Source of the DNA: JARDZU01 sp963730285
GTDB lineage: Bacteria > Actinomycetota > Acidimicrobiia > Spongiisociales > ZC4RG35
DNA: 64,000 bases
Direction: 5' to 3'
NCBI GenBank assembly: GCA_963730285.1
Contig: CAVSQY010000007.1
Location: forward strand, 248,001 to 312,000
The notes beneath the pieces were generated by a model, which saw only the letters and a list, made by a program, of their open reading frames with translations, was not told the DNA's origin and ran no database searches. This document shows, in pieces, positions 27,007 to 38,181 of the stretch. Position numbers and translations under genes: made by a program. Each line of letters begins with the position of its first letter. Within the stretch, counting starts at the first letter, position 1.

Positions 27007-28746
27007 GTGAGAAGGCTGCTCGATCTGATCCGGGGGGGACTGATCGGGTCGGTCTTCGGTGCATTGGTCTTTGCCGTTGTCATCGCCATCGGGATCGCTC
27101 CAGGGGGGTCGGTCTGGGTCTTCGCTGCAGCCACCGCCGGGGGCCTGGTTGTAAGTCTCATCCCGTCAAGCTCGATCGCGGCAAACGTGACCGGGGCCAT
27201 TCTGGCCGGGTTGGCCGGCGTCGCCCTCGGTGTGGGAACAGGGTTCGGATGGCTCGAGGTCTCGCTGATGTTGGGCGCTCTGGGGAGCGTGGTGTGGCTG
27301 ATCCGCGATGAGTGGGTTCCGGCCGGCCATTGGGTCTGGTTCGTGAACGGCGGGCCGGTCATCCTCTTCCTCTTGTTCGTCTTGGTCCCGCTGATCATCG
27401 GTGGCGGAGCGCTGGGTCACGACGAGGCGGCCTACGCCCTGAAGGCCAAGGAATGGCTCTTGGGAACGCCGGGCACCGGGTGGGCGCCGCATCGAGGTAC
27501 TGCGATGTCAGCTTTCGGATATCTCGTACTCGCCTTGGGTGGCTCCGAGCCCGGTCTGAGGCTCGTCGGGTTGCTGGGCGCCATAGGTCTCGTTGTGGGC
27601 CTCTGGATTCTGACGAAACAAATGGCCGGCCCCCGGGCGGCGGCGATGGCTTCTATCGGGGTCGTGGCCGGGCCCGCTCTTCTGAGGAGGAGCACCGAAT
27701 ATCTCAGCGATGTTCCCGCGGCGGCGCTTCTGGTGTGGTGTGTCGTGGTGGTTTGGGCCGAGTTCGGTGCAAGAGATCTTCCTTCGTACCGACTTCTGTG
27801 GTTGTTGCCTCCTGCTCTCCTCGCCTTCTATCTGAGGTACCAGTCGATTCTCAGTTTCGGTGTCATCGCTCTGACGGCGCTGCTCCTGTGGTCGACGAAG
27901 ATCAAGCGAAGGCCCGGGCCGGTCCTGGCGCTTGGCCTAATGGGGCTGATCGGGCTGATCCCCCACTTCATCCAGGCGGTTGAGCTCCGGGGATCTCCTT
28001 GGGGGATATTGACCTTCACAGCAGAGGTTGCGGGTCGGGCATACCTGGGTGAGGGCCTCGTTGACTACACGAGGATGGCTCTTTGGCCGCTGGCAGGGTT
28101 GATCGGGCCTGTTTGCATCCTTGCCGCCCTGGTAGGGCTCGGCAGGTCAAGGCGGGGATCCGAGAGTCGGGCTCGCTATCTGTTCCTCCTCTTGCCCGCT
28201 CTGGCCCAGCTCCTGATCCTGGGTGTGCTTTCACACGGCGAGGCCAGATTTGTCTTCTTCCCTATCGCCCTCATCGTTGGTGCAGGCGCTATGGCACTCG
28301 AAGAGACGATCTGGGGACGACCGACCCTGGCCCCCCTCAACGTCTCGATGGCGCTTCTCGTCCTGATCGCCGGTTCACTGTCGCTGAGTGCGGCGAGCGC
28401 AAGACATGTCGTCGAGCATCGCGTGGCGTCGAACGAATCGATCGAGCTGGCGGGTTTGGTCGTATCCCGGGAAGCTGGGGAAGAGAGCTGTGCTGTGATG
28501 ACCTCGTACACACCCCAGATGACGTACTACTCGGAGTGTTCGAGTGACATCTTCCGACCCGACATTTCACCCACCGATGCAGTTGATCGTCTCGTTGGTG
28601 ATTCGAAGTACATGGTCCTGGTCGAGGGCGGTAAGCGTCAGCCCACCGGCGACGACCTTGCCGGTTTGTTGACCCTCACCGAACCCGATCCAGAGGTCGT
28701 CGATGCCGACCTTGTCGACGCTGAGGTCTACCGGTTCCGGGATTGA
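27007..28746 (+). CDS. GT-C/ArnT-like multi-pass membrane glycosyltransferase-type protein
   Basis: 579 residues with roughly twelve hydrophobic segments. After four N-terminal helices comes GGGALGHDEAAYALKAKEWL. The D-E pair in the first extracytoplasmic loop is the hallmark of GT39/GT83-type enzymes that use polyprenyl-phosphate sugars. RRSTEYLSDVPAAALLV is a second conserved feature of that group. The C-terminal 120 residues are soluble (VVSREAGEESCAVMTSYTPQ). It probably transfers a sugar outside the membrane to a lipid, protein or glycan, which is inference. GTG 27007 is favoured by the TAACGT element. The next gene starts 22 bp after the stop. Confidence 0.7.
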   Translation: MRRLLDLIRGGLIGSVFGALVFAVVIAIGIAPGGSVWVFAAATAGGLVVSLIPSSSIAANVTGAILAGLAGVALGVGTGFGWLEVSLMLGALGSVVWLIRDEWVPAGHWVWFVNGGPVILFLLFVLVPLIIGGGALGHDEAAYALKAKEWLLGTPGTGWAPHRGTAMSAFGYLVLALGGSEPGLRLVGLLGAIGLVVGLWILTKQMAGPRAAAMASIGVVAGPALLRRSTEYLSDVPAAALLVWCVVVVWAEFGARDLPSYRLLWLLPPALLAFYLRYQSILSFGVIALTALLLWSTKIKRRPGPVLALGLMGLIGLIPHFIQAVELRGSPWGILTFTAEVAGRAYLGEGLVDYTRMALWPLAGLIGPVCILAALVGLGRSRRGSESRARYLFLLLPALAQLLILGVLSHGEARFVFFPIALIVGAGAMALEETIWGRPTLAPLNVSMALLVLIAGSLSLSAASARHVVEHRVASNESIELAGLVVSREAGEESCAVMTSYTPQMTYYSECSSDIFRPDISPTDAVDRLVGDSKYMVLVEGGKRQPTGDDLAGLLTLTEPDPEVVDADLVDAEVYRFRD

Positions 28747-28753
28747 CCCGGCA

Positions 28754-28759
28754 TATGAT
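28754..28759 (+). promoter_or_regulatory. -10-like TATGAT for a leaderless start
   Basis: TATGAT lies between the stop of the GT-C-like gene and GTG 28768, eight bases before the latter. It suggests a separate promoter. Confidence 0.45.
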
Positions 28760-28767
28760 CCCTGCCC

Positions 28768-29457
28768 GTGCCCCAGGACCTGACCTCCCTTGCCTCACCC
28801 GAGGTCATACTCGTGGCGTGGGGAGCAGGATTGGCTCTCGTGTCCGGGGTCATCGCGCTCCTGAGAATCGTCGGTCCCGGCTTCACCTGGCTGACCGCGT
28901 CGGTGGCGGCTCTGATCTCCCTGATTGGTGTCTTCTCGGTTGATCCATGGTGGGCGAGGTTTGGGCTGCTCCTTCTCGTCTTAGGGCTGCTCTGGGCGAG
29001 GAATCGCCAGATGTCGGGAATCCTGCAGGTCACCGCCGCTCTCGCACTGGCAGTCCAATCGGCGCAGCTGTCGGCGTGGATCCCGGCAGTGTCGGCCATC
29101 CTGGCGCTGGGTGGCGTGGCGGGTGAGATGCTCTTGGGCCACTGGTATCTCATCGACCCTCGTCTTCCCAGGTGGGCACTCCGATCCTTGGGCGGGCTGG
29201 GCATCTTCGGTCTCGTTGTCGACTCGATCGTCCTGGCCGTGGCCGGTCTGCCGTCCGGTGGTGCGACGATCGCATTCTGGGTCCTCATGGTGACGTCGGT
29301 CGTGCTGATGGTTGCTGTTATTGCTGCCCTTCGCTATCCCGCATATGCAGGGGTGATGGCCGCCACCGGCTTGTCATACCTCGCCGTGCTGACAACCCTG
29401 GGTGGTGTGTTCCTGGGTCGAGTCCTGGTGGCGGGTCTCGGCCCGTTCTCGAGTTGA
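28768..29457 (+). CDS. multi-pass membrane protein of unknown function
   Basis: 229 residues, almost entirely hydrophobic, with about seven predicted helices (VILVAWGAGLALVSGVIALL, FGLLLLVLGLLWA, ILQVTAALALAVQ, GIFGLVVDSIVLAVAGL, WVLMVTSVVLMVAVIAAL, LAVLTTLGGVFLG). No motif I recognise; some features recall small NADH-dehydrogenase-like or transporter subunits, but not enough to name. It begins at GTG 28768 and ends 11 bp before the aminopeptidase start, so it may be cotranscribed with it. Confidence 0.6.
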   Translation: MPQDLTSLASPEVILVAWGAGLALVSGVIALLRIVGPGFTWLTASVAALISLIGVFSVDPWWARFGLLLLVLGLLWARNRQMSGILQVTAALALAVQSAQLSAWIPAVSAILALGGVAGEMLLGHWYLIDPRLPRWALRSLGGLGIFGLVVDSIVLAVAGLPSGGATIAFWVLMVTSVVLMVAVIAALRYPAYAGVMAATGLSYLAVLTTLGGVFLGRVLVAGLGPFSS

Positions 29458-29468
29458 AGGGAGTAAAC

Positions 29469-30896
29469 GTGGAGATACGCGCCGTTGCCGGACAGGTCGA
29501 CCTCACCGAAGCGACATTGATCGTCGGTGTGCTCGTCGACCGCCAACCCTTGCCTGGTGACGAAGAAGTGATTGCGTCCATCGATCAGACTCTCCTCGAC
29601 TTCATGAAGTTCGATGGGAAGGTCGGTCAAGTGGCGACACTGCCGCACGGCGACGGTGGCGCACTGCTCTTGGTCGGCATGGGCGACGAGGCTGGTTTCG
29701 AGACCCTGCGGGCCGCAATGGGCGATGCAGCACGCGTGGTCAAGACATCGAGGGCGGTCACACGGCTCAATCAGGTCGGGATCGAGGGGGCCACGAGGGC
29801 AGTGGTCGAAGGAGCCGCCCTCGGCTCGTACCAGTTCCGCGATTACAAGTCAGAGGCCGAGGAGACCGGTCTGAGTGTCTTGGAGCTCATCGACGGGGAT
29901 GAGGACACGATCGAGAAGACTCTGAAGACCACCGATGCCACAAACCTGGCGCGTGATTGGGTGAACACACCGGCCATGGACAAAGCGCCGAGTCACCTCG
30001 CAGATTTGATCGAGGCGGCGGGAAAGGATGCGGGCCTCGATGTCGAGGTTTGGGACAGGCAACGCATCTCAGAGGAAAAGTTGGGAGCGCTGTTGGGAGT
30101 TGCCGCCGGGTCTGATCGACCCCCACGCCTCCTGATCATGCGTTATCGACCAGAGGGCGCATCGAGACATCTCGGCCTGGTCGGCAAGGGGATCACTTTC
30201 GACTCGGGCGGTCTGTCTCTCAAGACGGCAGCGTTCATGGAGGAGATGAAGGACGACATGTCGGGAGCGGCCATCGTCGCGGCGGCGACTGTGGCCATTG
30301 CCCGTCTCGGTATCCCGACCGCCGTCACCACGGTCACCCCTTTGACCGACAATGCGGTGGGTGGCGATGCGACTCGGCCCGGAGATGTGCTCAGGCCTGT
30401 CGAAGGCCCCACCATCGAAGTCTTGAACACGGACGCCGAAGGGCGGCTCATCTTGGCCGACGGTCTCGGGGTTGTGCGAAGATTCGAGCCGGACCTGATC
30501 GTCGACGTGGCCACTCTGACGGGGGCGGCGCGGGTGGCGCTCGGGGACAAGATCGGAGCCGTATTCGGGTCCGACCCCGATCTGGTCTCCAACATCCTGT
30601 CCTCGGCCTCCCGTGCAGGCGAGGAATTCTGGGAGATGCCGCTCTTCCAGGACTACAAGAAATCCTTGGAATCCGACATTGCAGACATCAAGAACATCTC
30701 CGGCAGTCGCTACGGGGGCGCGGTGGTGGCGGCACTCTTCCTCTCGCATTATGTCGGAGATGTCGCCTGGGCCCATCTCGACATCGCAGGTCCGGCAAGA
30801 TCCAGGGAGACGGCAGGTGAGAAAGTGAAGGGAGCCTCCGGCGTCGGTGTCCGGACGCTGATCGAATTGGCCAGGGACCTGGCCGGAATCGGGTAA
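29469..30896 (+). CDS. pepA: leucyl aminopeptidase (M17)
   Basis: 475 residues from GTG 29469, five bases after an AAGGGAG ribosome binding site; the open frame from 29172 overlaps the membrane-protein gene and is rejected. It has an N-terminal macrodomain-like region and a C-terminal M17 dizinc domain. Metal and active-site motifs are visible: LVGKGITFDSGGLSLK (Lys and Asp), MKDDMSGAAIV, the family signature NTDAEGRLILADGL (Asp, Glu, Arg), and WAHLDIAGPA. It is a cytoplasmic hexameric enzyme that removes N-terminal residues from peptides. It lies between glycan genes without an obvious functional link. Confidence 0.93.
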   Translation: MEIRAVAGQVDLTEATLIVGVLVDRQPLPGDEEVIASIDQTLLDFMKFDGKVGQVATLPHGDGGALLLVGMGDEAGFETLRAAMGDAARVVKTSRAVTRLNQVGIEGATRAVVEGAALGSYQFRDYKSEAEETGLSVLELIDGDEDTIEKTLKTTDATNLARDWVNTPAMDKAPSHLADLIEAAGKDAGLDVEVWDRQRISEEKLGALLGVAAGSDRPPRLLIMRYRPEGASRHLGLVGKGITFDSGGLSLKTAAFMEEMKDDMSGAAIVAAATVAIARLGIPTAVTTVTPLTDNAVGGDATRPGDVLRPVEGPTIEVLNTDAEGRLILADGLGVVRRFEPDLIVDVATLTGAARVALGDKIGAVFGSDPDLVSNILSSASRAGEEFWEMPLFQDYKKSLESDIADIKNISGSRYGGAVVAALFLSHYVGDVAWAHLDIAGPARSRETAGEKVKGASGVGVRTLIELARDLAGIG

Positions 30897-30913
30897 AAGC
30901 GCACCGGCTTCCC

Positions 30914-30919
30914 TAGCAT
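30914..30919 (+). promoter_or_regulatory. -10-like TAGCAT for a leaderless start
   Basis: TAGCAT ends seven bases before ATG 30927, the ideal distance for transcription beginning at the start codon. No Shine-Dalgarno sequence is present. Confidence 0.5.
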
Positions 30920-30926
30920 CCCCACA

Positions 30927-32211
30927 ATGCGGAGCAGGTTTCTGTTCTGGGTTGGGCTGACCGACGTTCTGGCGTTGGTTGTCGCCGTCATGACTGCCTC
31001 GGTGGTCGTCTTCGAGGAATTGATACCCCCGAATTCGGTGAGAGGCCAACCGGTGTACCCGATGATCACCGCGCTGCTGGTGTCGCTGGTGTTCATGTCG
31101 ATCGTCACCACACAGATGTCAGGCCATGGGGTTCCTCGTCCCACCTATGGGCGAATGTTTGCCATCTTCCTCGGCACGGGCGCGCTCAGCTCCCTTCTCA
31201 TCGTCTTCGCCAGGGCCCCCTATTTCTCCCGGTCGTTCCTCTTGATTACCGGCGTCGGCTGGCTGGTGCTGGCCACTGGGCATCGTGCGCTCCGCAGACG
31301 GCGGCCTTGGACCGAGCGTGTCGCATTGATCACTGGTGAGAAGCAACTGGCGGACGACCTCGCCGAGTCACCGCACGCCGATGTGGTTTGGGTTCTCGAT
31401 CCCAAGTTCGACGGCCCTCTAGAGCTTCCCGAGCGGAATGTGACCATGGCGATCGACCTGCGAGTGGTCCTATCCGAGCGTGTCGCGCAGTTCGTCTCGT
31501 CATGCGACATGGCCGGGTACAACATCCGAGCCTTCACCACCCTCTATGAGGAACACACTGGTCGTGTGCCTTTGGTCCATCTCGCTGAAGGCTGGGAGAT
31601 CTCCGCACCGCTGCTCGAGGTGGCCCCCTGGTTGCCCGGAAAGCGCGTGCTTCGACAGCGTGGTCACGGCTTTGACGACGCCCTTGTGGGTTCCTTTGGG
31701 TGTCCTGATCGGCCTCTATGTCAAGCTCGTGACTAGCGGGCCGGCCCTGTTCGAGCAGAAGCGCATCGGCCACGGAGGCCAGCCTTTCGTCATGTACAAG
31801 TTCAGAACGATGGACGAGGATGCTGAGAAAGACGGCCCGCGGTTTGCCGATCGAGATGACCGAAGGGTGATCAGAGGAGGGCATTTCCTTCGAATGTCAC
31901 GTCTCGATGAGATACCCCAGCTTTGGAACGTCCTGAAAGGCGAGATGAGCCTGGTGGGGCCGCGCGCCGAGCAGGTGCCTTTCGTGAGGGCTTTCCGCAA
32001 GCAGATCCCCTTCTATGACCATCGTCATCTGGTCAGGCCGGGTGTCACCGGTTGGGCTCAGGTCAATTATGGGTATGCCGATGATCATGCTGACACCATC
32101 GAGAAGCTGACCTATGACCTCTACTACATCAAGCACATGTCCCCGGTGATGGACCTAAGGGTCCTGTGGAAGAGCATTTGGACGGTGCTCACCGGGGCGG
32201 GAGCTAGATGA
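30927..32211 (+). CDS. polyprenyl-phosphate sugar-1-phosphate transferase, WbaP/WcaJ type (one frameshift)
   Basis: Initiating enzyme of a surface-glycan repeat unit. It moves a sugar phosphate from a UDP-sugar to undecaprenyl (or decaprenyl) phosphate at the inner membrane. The N-terminal part has four membrane helices and a short cytoplasmic region (RVALITGEKQLADDLAESPH). The catalytic part has FDSVVTALTTPLWVPLGVLI (re-entrant helix), QKRIGHGGQPFVMYKFRTM, RMSRLDEIPQLWNVLKGEMSLVGPR and RPGVTGWAQVNYGY. The two parts lie in different frames: KRV at 31649 must continue as FDSVV, which needs one base removed near 31648-31652. Restored length is about 427 residues. Its stop overlaps the flippase ATG. 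Confidence 0.88.
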
Positions 32212-33557
32212 GCGCCGTTCCCCCCGCGGTCGATCGACGCGGGTTCAAGGCACCCGGCACCACGTTCATGATCTCCGGAGGGCTGATCGGCGCCATCGGC
32301 GCCTATGTCTTCCAGGTCTACGGGGGCCGCGCCCTGGGCACAGAGGCGTTTGCCCCGATCGGCTTGCTCTGGACAGTCTTCTTCATCCTGGCGACCGTGC
32401 TCATGGTCCCGGTCGAGCAATATGTCACTCGCGAGGTGGCCCATGGGCGCAAGGCCCTCCCCTACGATCTCAAACCGACGGCGGTCGTCACGGGTATCGG
32501 ATGTCTGATCGGCGGTGGCTTCGTCTGGCTAACCCTGGATTCCCTCTTCGAGGGCAGCTGGCAGTACATCGCAGAGATCATCCTGCTCTTGGCCGGATAC
32601 GCGCTGTTGTTCGTGGCAAAGGGTGTTCTGGCGGGAAGGCGGCGGTTTGCCGACGTCGGCTGGGTTCTGATCGTCGAGACGGTGGTACGACTGGCAGCCG
32701 GGATCATCGCGATCCAGCTGGTGGCCTCGGCAGAGTCGTTGGGTTGGGCGATGGTCCTCGGCGGCTTCGCAGTCTTGGGCATGCGCTGGTGGCGTTACGA
32801 CACGGGGGAGAATCGAGCCCCGGCGGCATCGGCCTCGAAATTCCTCGGCGGCTATGTAGGGGGCACCGCCGCATCTCAGCTCCTCCTGGCGGGTGCGCCC
32901 ATTGCAGTCGCCGCCCTCGGCGCCGAGCCTGCACTGGTCTCGGTCACCTTCGTCACATTCACCTTGTACCGCGCACCACTCACTCTCATCTTCTCCCTTC
33001 AGGGGCGCATACTCCCTTACCTGGTCGGCATCGCGGGCTCTGAGGACAATTCCAAGCTCAGCCGCTACGCGCGAATGGTCGTGATCATCGGAGGTGGCCT
33101 GGCCGCACTCGGTGGAGTCGTCGGGTGGCTGGTGGGCCCTCAGGTTGTCTCGGTTCTCTACGGCGAGGCGTTCACCCCAACGACAGCCGTGGCCGCGTTT
33201 GCCGCCGCCGGTGTCATGGCCGCAGCCACGGCTCAGGTCGCCAGTCAGGTATTGGTGGCCGAGGCCCGCACCTCTCGCCTGGCGTTGGCATGGTTCGGCG
33301 GTCTGGCCGCTGCGCTCGTGGCCCTTCTTGCATTTCCCGGAAGCCCCGACCTAAGGGTGGCGCTTGCCTTCCTGATCGGCGAGGTGGTGGCCCTGGTTCT
33401 CATGTCCCTGTTTGCGGCCGGGACCAGGGTCCCAGCGGGAATGCTCGGCGGCGAGGCTGGGCGGGAAACGCCAACGGAGCTCGACGGGGACCTCCGGCAC
33501 TCGATCCTTGACGACAATGCCAGCACTCTCGGCTCGAGCCAGGCCCACTCGGATTAG
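32208..33557 (+). CDS. Wzx/PST-type polysaccharide flippase
   Basis: 449 residues with about twelve membrane helices. It begins APGTTFMISGGLIGAIGAYVFQVYGGRALG, the start typical of MOP-superfamily oligosaccharide exporters, followed by FFILATVLMVPVEQYVTREVA. The role is to flip lipid-linked glycan repeat units to the outer face. A GGGCGGGAG site precedes the ATG, which overlaps the stop of the sugar-phosphate transferase, so priming and export are coupled. The last 35 residues (GEAGRETPTELDGDLRH onward) are hydrophilic and overlap the convergent gene at 33351-33833; they may be poorly conserved. Confidence 0.83.
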   Translation: MSAVPPAVDRRGFKAPGTTFMISGGLIGAIGAYVFQVYGGRALGTEAFAPIGLLWTVFFILATVLMVPVEQYVTREVAHGRKALPYDLKPTAVVTGIGCLIGGGFVWLTLDSLFEGSWQYIAEIILLLAGYALLFVAKGVLAGRRRFADVGWVLIVETVVRLAAGIIAIQLVASAESLGWAMVLGGFAVLGMRWWRYDTGENRAPAASASKFLGGYVGGTAASQLLLAGAPIAVAALGAEPALVSVTFVTFTLYRAPLTLIFSLQGRILPYLVGIAGSEDNSKLSRYARMVVIIGGGLAALGGVVGWLVGPQVVSVLYGEAFTPTTAVAAFAAAGVMAAATAQVASQVLVAEARTSRLALAWFGGLAAALVALLAFPGSPDLRVALAFLIGEVVALVLMSLFAAGTRVPAGMLGGEAGRETPTELDGDLRHSILDDNASTLGSSQAHSD

Positions 33558-33833
33558 GGCCGGGAGACTTCTGGGAAGCCGCACAACGGTTCCCTTCTCC
33601 GCCGCCCGAATCAGACGGAGACAGTCTGCGACTGCGCTGGAGCCGATGGCGGCCACCCAGAATCTTCGAACGTATGGGTCGGAGGGCTCGTAGCCCTGGA
33701 GAGCCTCCTCGATCCTGACGGGCACCAGTGGTCGCACCCGGGCCGTTGCCCGGACCGAAGCACCCGGACGTGTAGCGGCTTTCAACTGCGGAGGACGAGC
33801 AATCTGGCCACTTCCGGGTGCTTCGGCTCTCAT
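33351..33833 (-). CDS. conserved-looking hypothetical protein overlapping the flippase gene
   Basis: About 160 residues from ATG 33833 (a TTG at 33854 is also in frame). The central part has good coding character: LVPVRIEEALQGYEPSDPYV, RRFWVAAIGSSAVADCLRLI, AAEKGTVVRLPRSLPALIRV. It looks like a small globular domain without signal peptide or membrane helices. I do not recognise a family. The last 60 residues run antisense through the 3' end of the flippase for 207 bp and turn basic and repetitive, so the true end may be nearer 33430 or one of the two frames may carry an error. Confidence 0.5.
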   Translation of the reverse strand: MRAEAPGSGQIARPPQLKAATRPGASVRATARVRPLVPVRIEEALQGYEPSDPYVRRFWVAAIGSSAVADCLRLIRAAEKGTVVRLPRSLPALIRVGLARAESAGIVVKDRVPEVPVELRWRFPPSLAAEHSRWDPGPGRKQGHENQGHHLADQEGKRHP

Positions 33834-33901
33834 GCCTTTGACTTCTACCGACAAACGTAAAGTATCGTCAAGTACCTTGGATGGAGTCGCGAAAGATATC
33901 G

Positions 33902-36496
33902 CTATGGAGTCGTGGTGGTCGTGGTCGTCGTTGGGGCCGGGGCCACACCCACCATTGCCACCACCTGGGCAGTTCCTTCCAGTGCGGTTTCCGCCGGCGG
34001 GTTGGTCGAAATGATCTTCCCGATGAGTGACGGGTTGTCGGTCGGGATTGTCTGTTGGACCAGCGTGATCCGCACCCCAGTCTCCAGCTCGAAATCGCGC
34101 ACCACGTCGAGTGCCTCCTCGAATGTCAACCCGGCCATGTTGGGCACGGCGCCGACAGGAGTCTCACCGGTCGAGACCCAAATGGTGACGAAGGAGCCCT
34201 GCCGGACCGTAGCCCCCGCCTCGATGGACTGATTGACCACAGTTCCCACCGGCTCGAGGGAAGCGATCTCCTCGACCGTGGTGTTGAGCTTCGCCTCGGT
34301 CAATCGCTTCTCGGCGGCGGCACGATCCAGACCAACCACCGATGGGACCGTGGTTGGTGGCGGTATCAAGTATTTCTGGATGTTGTCGGGATCCGGCGGG
34401 AACTGGGTGACCGGCAGGTCTTTTTGGACATAGGCCATGAACTCGGCCCAGATCGGGGCGGGGACCGAGCCTCCGAAGACCCTGCTGTAACTCTGACCGT
34501 TGATGACCACGTTGGTCAGGGGAACCTGTTGGGCCTCGAAACCGACCCACACCGCCGTGCTGTACTCGGGAGTGAATCCGACGAACCAGGCGTCCAGATA
34601 GCTCTGATGGGTCCCGGTCTTCCCACCCTGCGGCACCTTGTAGCCAAGGAGGGGCTGGAGATTGGCCCGGGGGGCGGTACCGGATATGGGGACGACTTCC
34701 AAGGCCCGGCGGGCCGCCGCGAAGATGGCCGGGTCGGCCACTTGGACTCCCTCGGGCTCCTTTTCGTAGATGGTCTCGCCGTTGCTGTTGACGATCTTGG
34801 AGATGATGTAGTCGTTGTAGTGGAGCCCATTGGTGGCGAAGTTGGCGAAGGCATCCGCCATCTCGATGGTGCTGACGGCGGAGCTACCCAACACGATGGA
34901 TAGCACCGGTTCGAGGGCCGATTCGTCGACACCCATCCGCTTGGCGACCTCGACGATCTTCTCAGGCCCCACGGCGAGTGACAATTGGGCGTAGACGGCG
35001 TTGACCGAGTTGTAGGTGGCCTGGGCCAGGTCGATGATCCCGTACGAGCTGCCGGCGTTGCTCACGGTCCAAATCTTGCTGCCGTCGGGTGAGCAGACGA
35101 AGGGGCACTCGATCTTCACCGGGCTCTTGCCACTGAACGTGTGGCCCATGGTGTATCCGTTCTCGAGGGCGGCCACCAGGGCAAAGGGCTTGAAAGACGA
35201 TCCAGGGTTGCGGCGACCCTGGACGGCGAGGTCGAACTGTGAGAAGTCGAAGGGGAGGCCGGAGGCGATCACCTTCACGGCCCCGGTGTAGTTGTCGACC
35301 ATCGTCATCGCACCGGTGGGCGAGCACGAGTGGGTCTCGGCGTACTTGGCGAGGAAGTCGGCCGTCTCATTGGGCAGGATCTGGGCACACTTAGCCAGGT
35401 TGTCCTCATACGGGGGCAGGGGCAGCCACGATGCCAGGATCTCGTTCGCCTTCTTCTGTAGTTCCAGGTCGATGGTGGTGAATACCTGGAGGCCTCCTCC
35501 CCCCACGCAGGCGACGTCGTCGGCGGGACAGCCGAAGATCGCCTTCTTTCGCTCCTCGGGTGTGGTGCCAAGAAAGGCGAATTCGGAGGAGTGGAGCAGC
35601 TGTCGCTTGACTTCGGCCACCACATGGTCGGCTTCACCGCGGCGTAGCGGTGAATCGATGACGCCGAGCGGCCGTTGGGTGGCCGCATCCGCCTCGGCTT
35701 GTGTGATCCAGCCTTGGTCCAGCATCTCCAGGATCACTTCGTCCCGGCGCTCGAGGGTCAACTCGGGGCGCCTTCTCGGGTTGTAGAGGCTGGGATTGCG
35801 GACCAGCACAGCAAGAGCGGCCGCCTCGTGAATCTCGAGCTGATTCAGCTCCTTGCCGAAGAATTCCTTGGCCGCCGTCTTGATCCCGTAGGCGCCGGCT
35901 CCGAAGTAGACCGAGTTGAGGTAGTACTCGAGTATCCGCTCCTTGGAGAAGCGACGCTCCAACTCGGCGGCGACGAACGCCTCGTTGATCTTGCGTCTGA
36001 TCGACACCTCGGAACCGACGAAAGCGTTCTTGACGACCTGTTGGGTGATCGTCGACCCACCTCGTGTGGTGTCAGAGAGGAGATTGTCGATGGCGGCGGA
36101 CAGGATCGCCGAGAAGTCGACGCCTTCGTGCTGGAAGAACTCGTTGTCCTCGGCGGCGAGGATTGCGTGAATCATCACTTCGGGCACTTCGGAAAGAGGC
36201 ACAGGCTCGGAGTTACGTCCGTCGTGCAACTCGGCTAGCACCTCACCTGAGTCGGCATAGATCCGGCTGACCCGACTCAGGTCGGGGAGAGTGAGCTCCA
36301 TGGCTGCCGTGTCCGGCACCCATTCCTTCTGGATGTCCTCGAATGTCCCATAGGCAGAGTTCGTCCCCAGGAACGCGAACAATCCAACCCATCCCGAGAG
36401 GAGGAGTGAGATGGAGAGGAGGGTGGCGAGGGCGCCGAACCATCGGCCGCGCCGTTCTCGCGCCTCTATTTGGTGGATGAGGGCTTTCCTGGCCAT
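33902..36496 (-). CDS. class A penicillin-binding protein with PASTA domains
   Basis: 864 residues from ATG 36496; an extra 60-residue upstream extension of the frame overlaps the divergent gene and looks non-coding. A cytoplasmic tail and one membrane helix (about 20-43) come first. The GT51 glycosyltransferase domain has AAEDNEFFQHEGVD, GGSTITQQVVKNAF, KERILEYYLNSVYFGAGAYG. The transpeptidase domain has the SxxK Ser in PGSSFKPFALVAALE, the SxN motif in TYNSVNAVYAQLS and the KTG motif in QGGKTGTHQSYLDAWFVGF. Two PASTA domains follow (VPSVVGLDRAAAEKRLTEA, VPNMAGLTFEEALDVVRDF), and the tail ends in eight consecutive threonines and a proline. It polymerises and cross-links peptidoglycan outside the membrane, resembling mycobacterial PonA1/PonA2. 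Confidence 0.93.
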   Translation of the reverse strand: MARKALIHQIEARERRGRWFGALATLLSISLLLSGWVGLFAFLGTNSAYGTFEDIQKEWVPDTAAMELTLPDLSRVSRIYADSGEVLAELHDGRNSEPVPLSEVPEVMIHAILAAEDNEFFQHEGVDFSAILSAAIDNLLSDTTRGGSTITQQVVKNAFVGSEVSIRRKINEAFVAAELERRFSKERILEYYLNSVYFGAGAYGIKTAAKEFFGKELNQLEIHEAAALAVLVRNPSLYNPRRRPELTLERRDEVILEMLDQGWITQAEADAATQRPLGVIDSPLRRGEADHVVAEVKRQLLHSSEFAFLGTTPEERKKAIFGCPADDVACVGGGGLQVFTTIDLELQKKANEILASWLPLPPYEDNLAKCAQILPNETADFLAKYAETHSCSPTGAMTMVDNYTGAVKVIASGLPFDFSQFDLAVQGRRNPGSSFKPFALVAALENGYTMGHTFSGKSPVKIECPFVCSPDGSKIWTVSNAGSSYGIIDLAQATYNSVNAVYAQLSLAVGPEKIVEVAKRMGVDESALEPVLSIVLGSSAVSTIEMADAFANFATNGLHYNDYIISKIVNSNGETIYEKEPEGVQVADPAIFAAARRALEVVPISGTAPRANLQPLLGYKVPQGGKTGTHQSYLDAWFVGFTPEYSTAVWVGFEAQQVPLTNVVINGQSYSRVFGGSVPAPIWAEFMAYVQKDLPVTQFPPDPDNIQKYLIPPPTTVPSVVGLDRAAAEKRLTEAKLNTTVEEIASLEPVGTVVNQSIEAGATVRQGSFVTIWVSTGETPVGAVPNMAGLTFEEALDVVRDFELETGVRITLVQQTIPTDNPSLIGKIISTNPPAETALEGTAQVVAMVGVAPAPTTTTTTTTP

Positions 36497-36572
36497 TGAA
36501 AGAAAGGGACGTCGTGGGTGTCCTGGAAGTTCCCGACCTACGATCTCGGGACAATGCCAGGATACCCCCGAT

Positions 36573-38135
<1,563 letters not shown>

Positions 38136-38181
38136 TTCGGTGACCGGCATCGACCCCGGTAGCGTCATTCACAACCAGACC

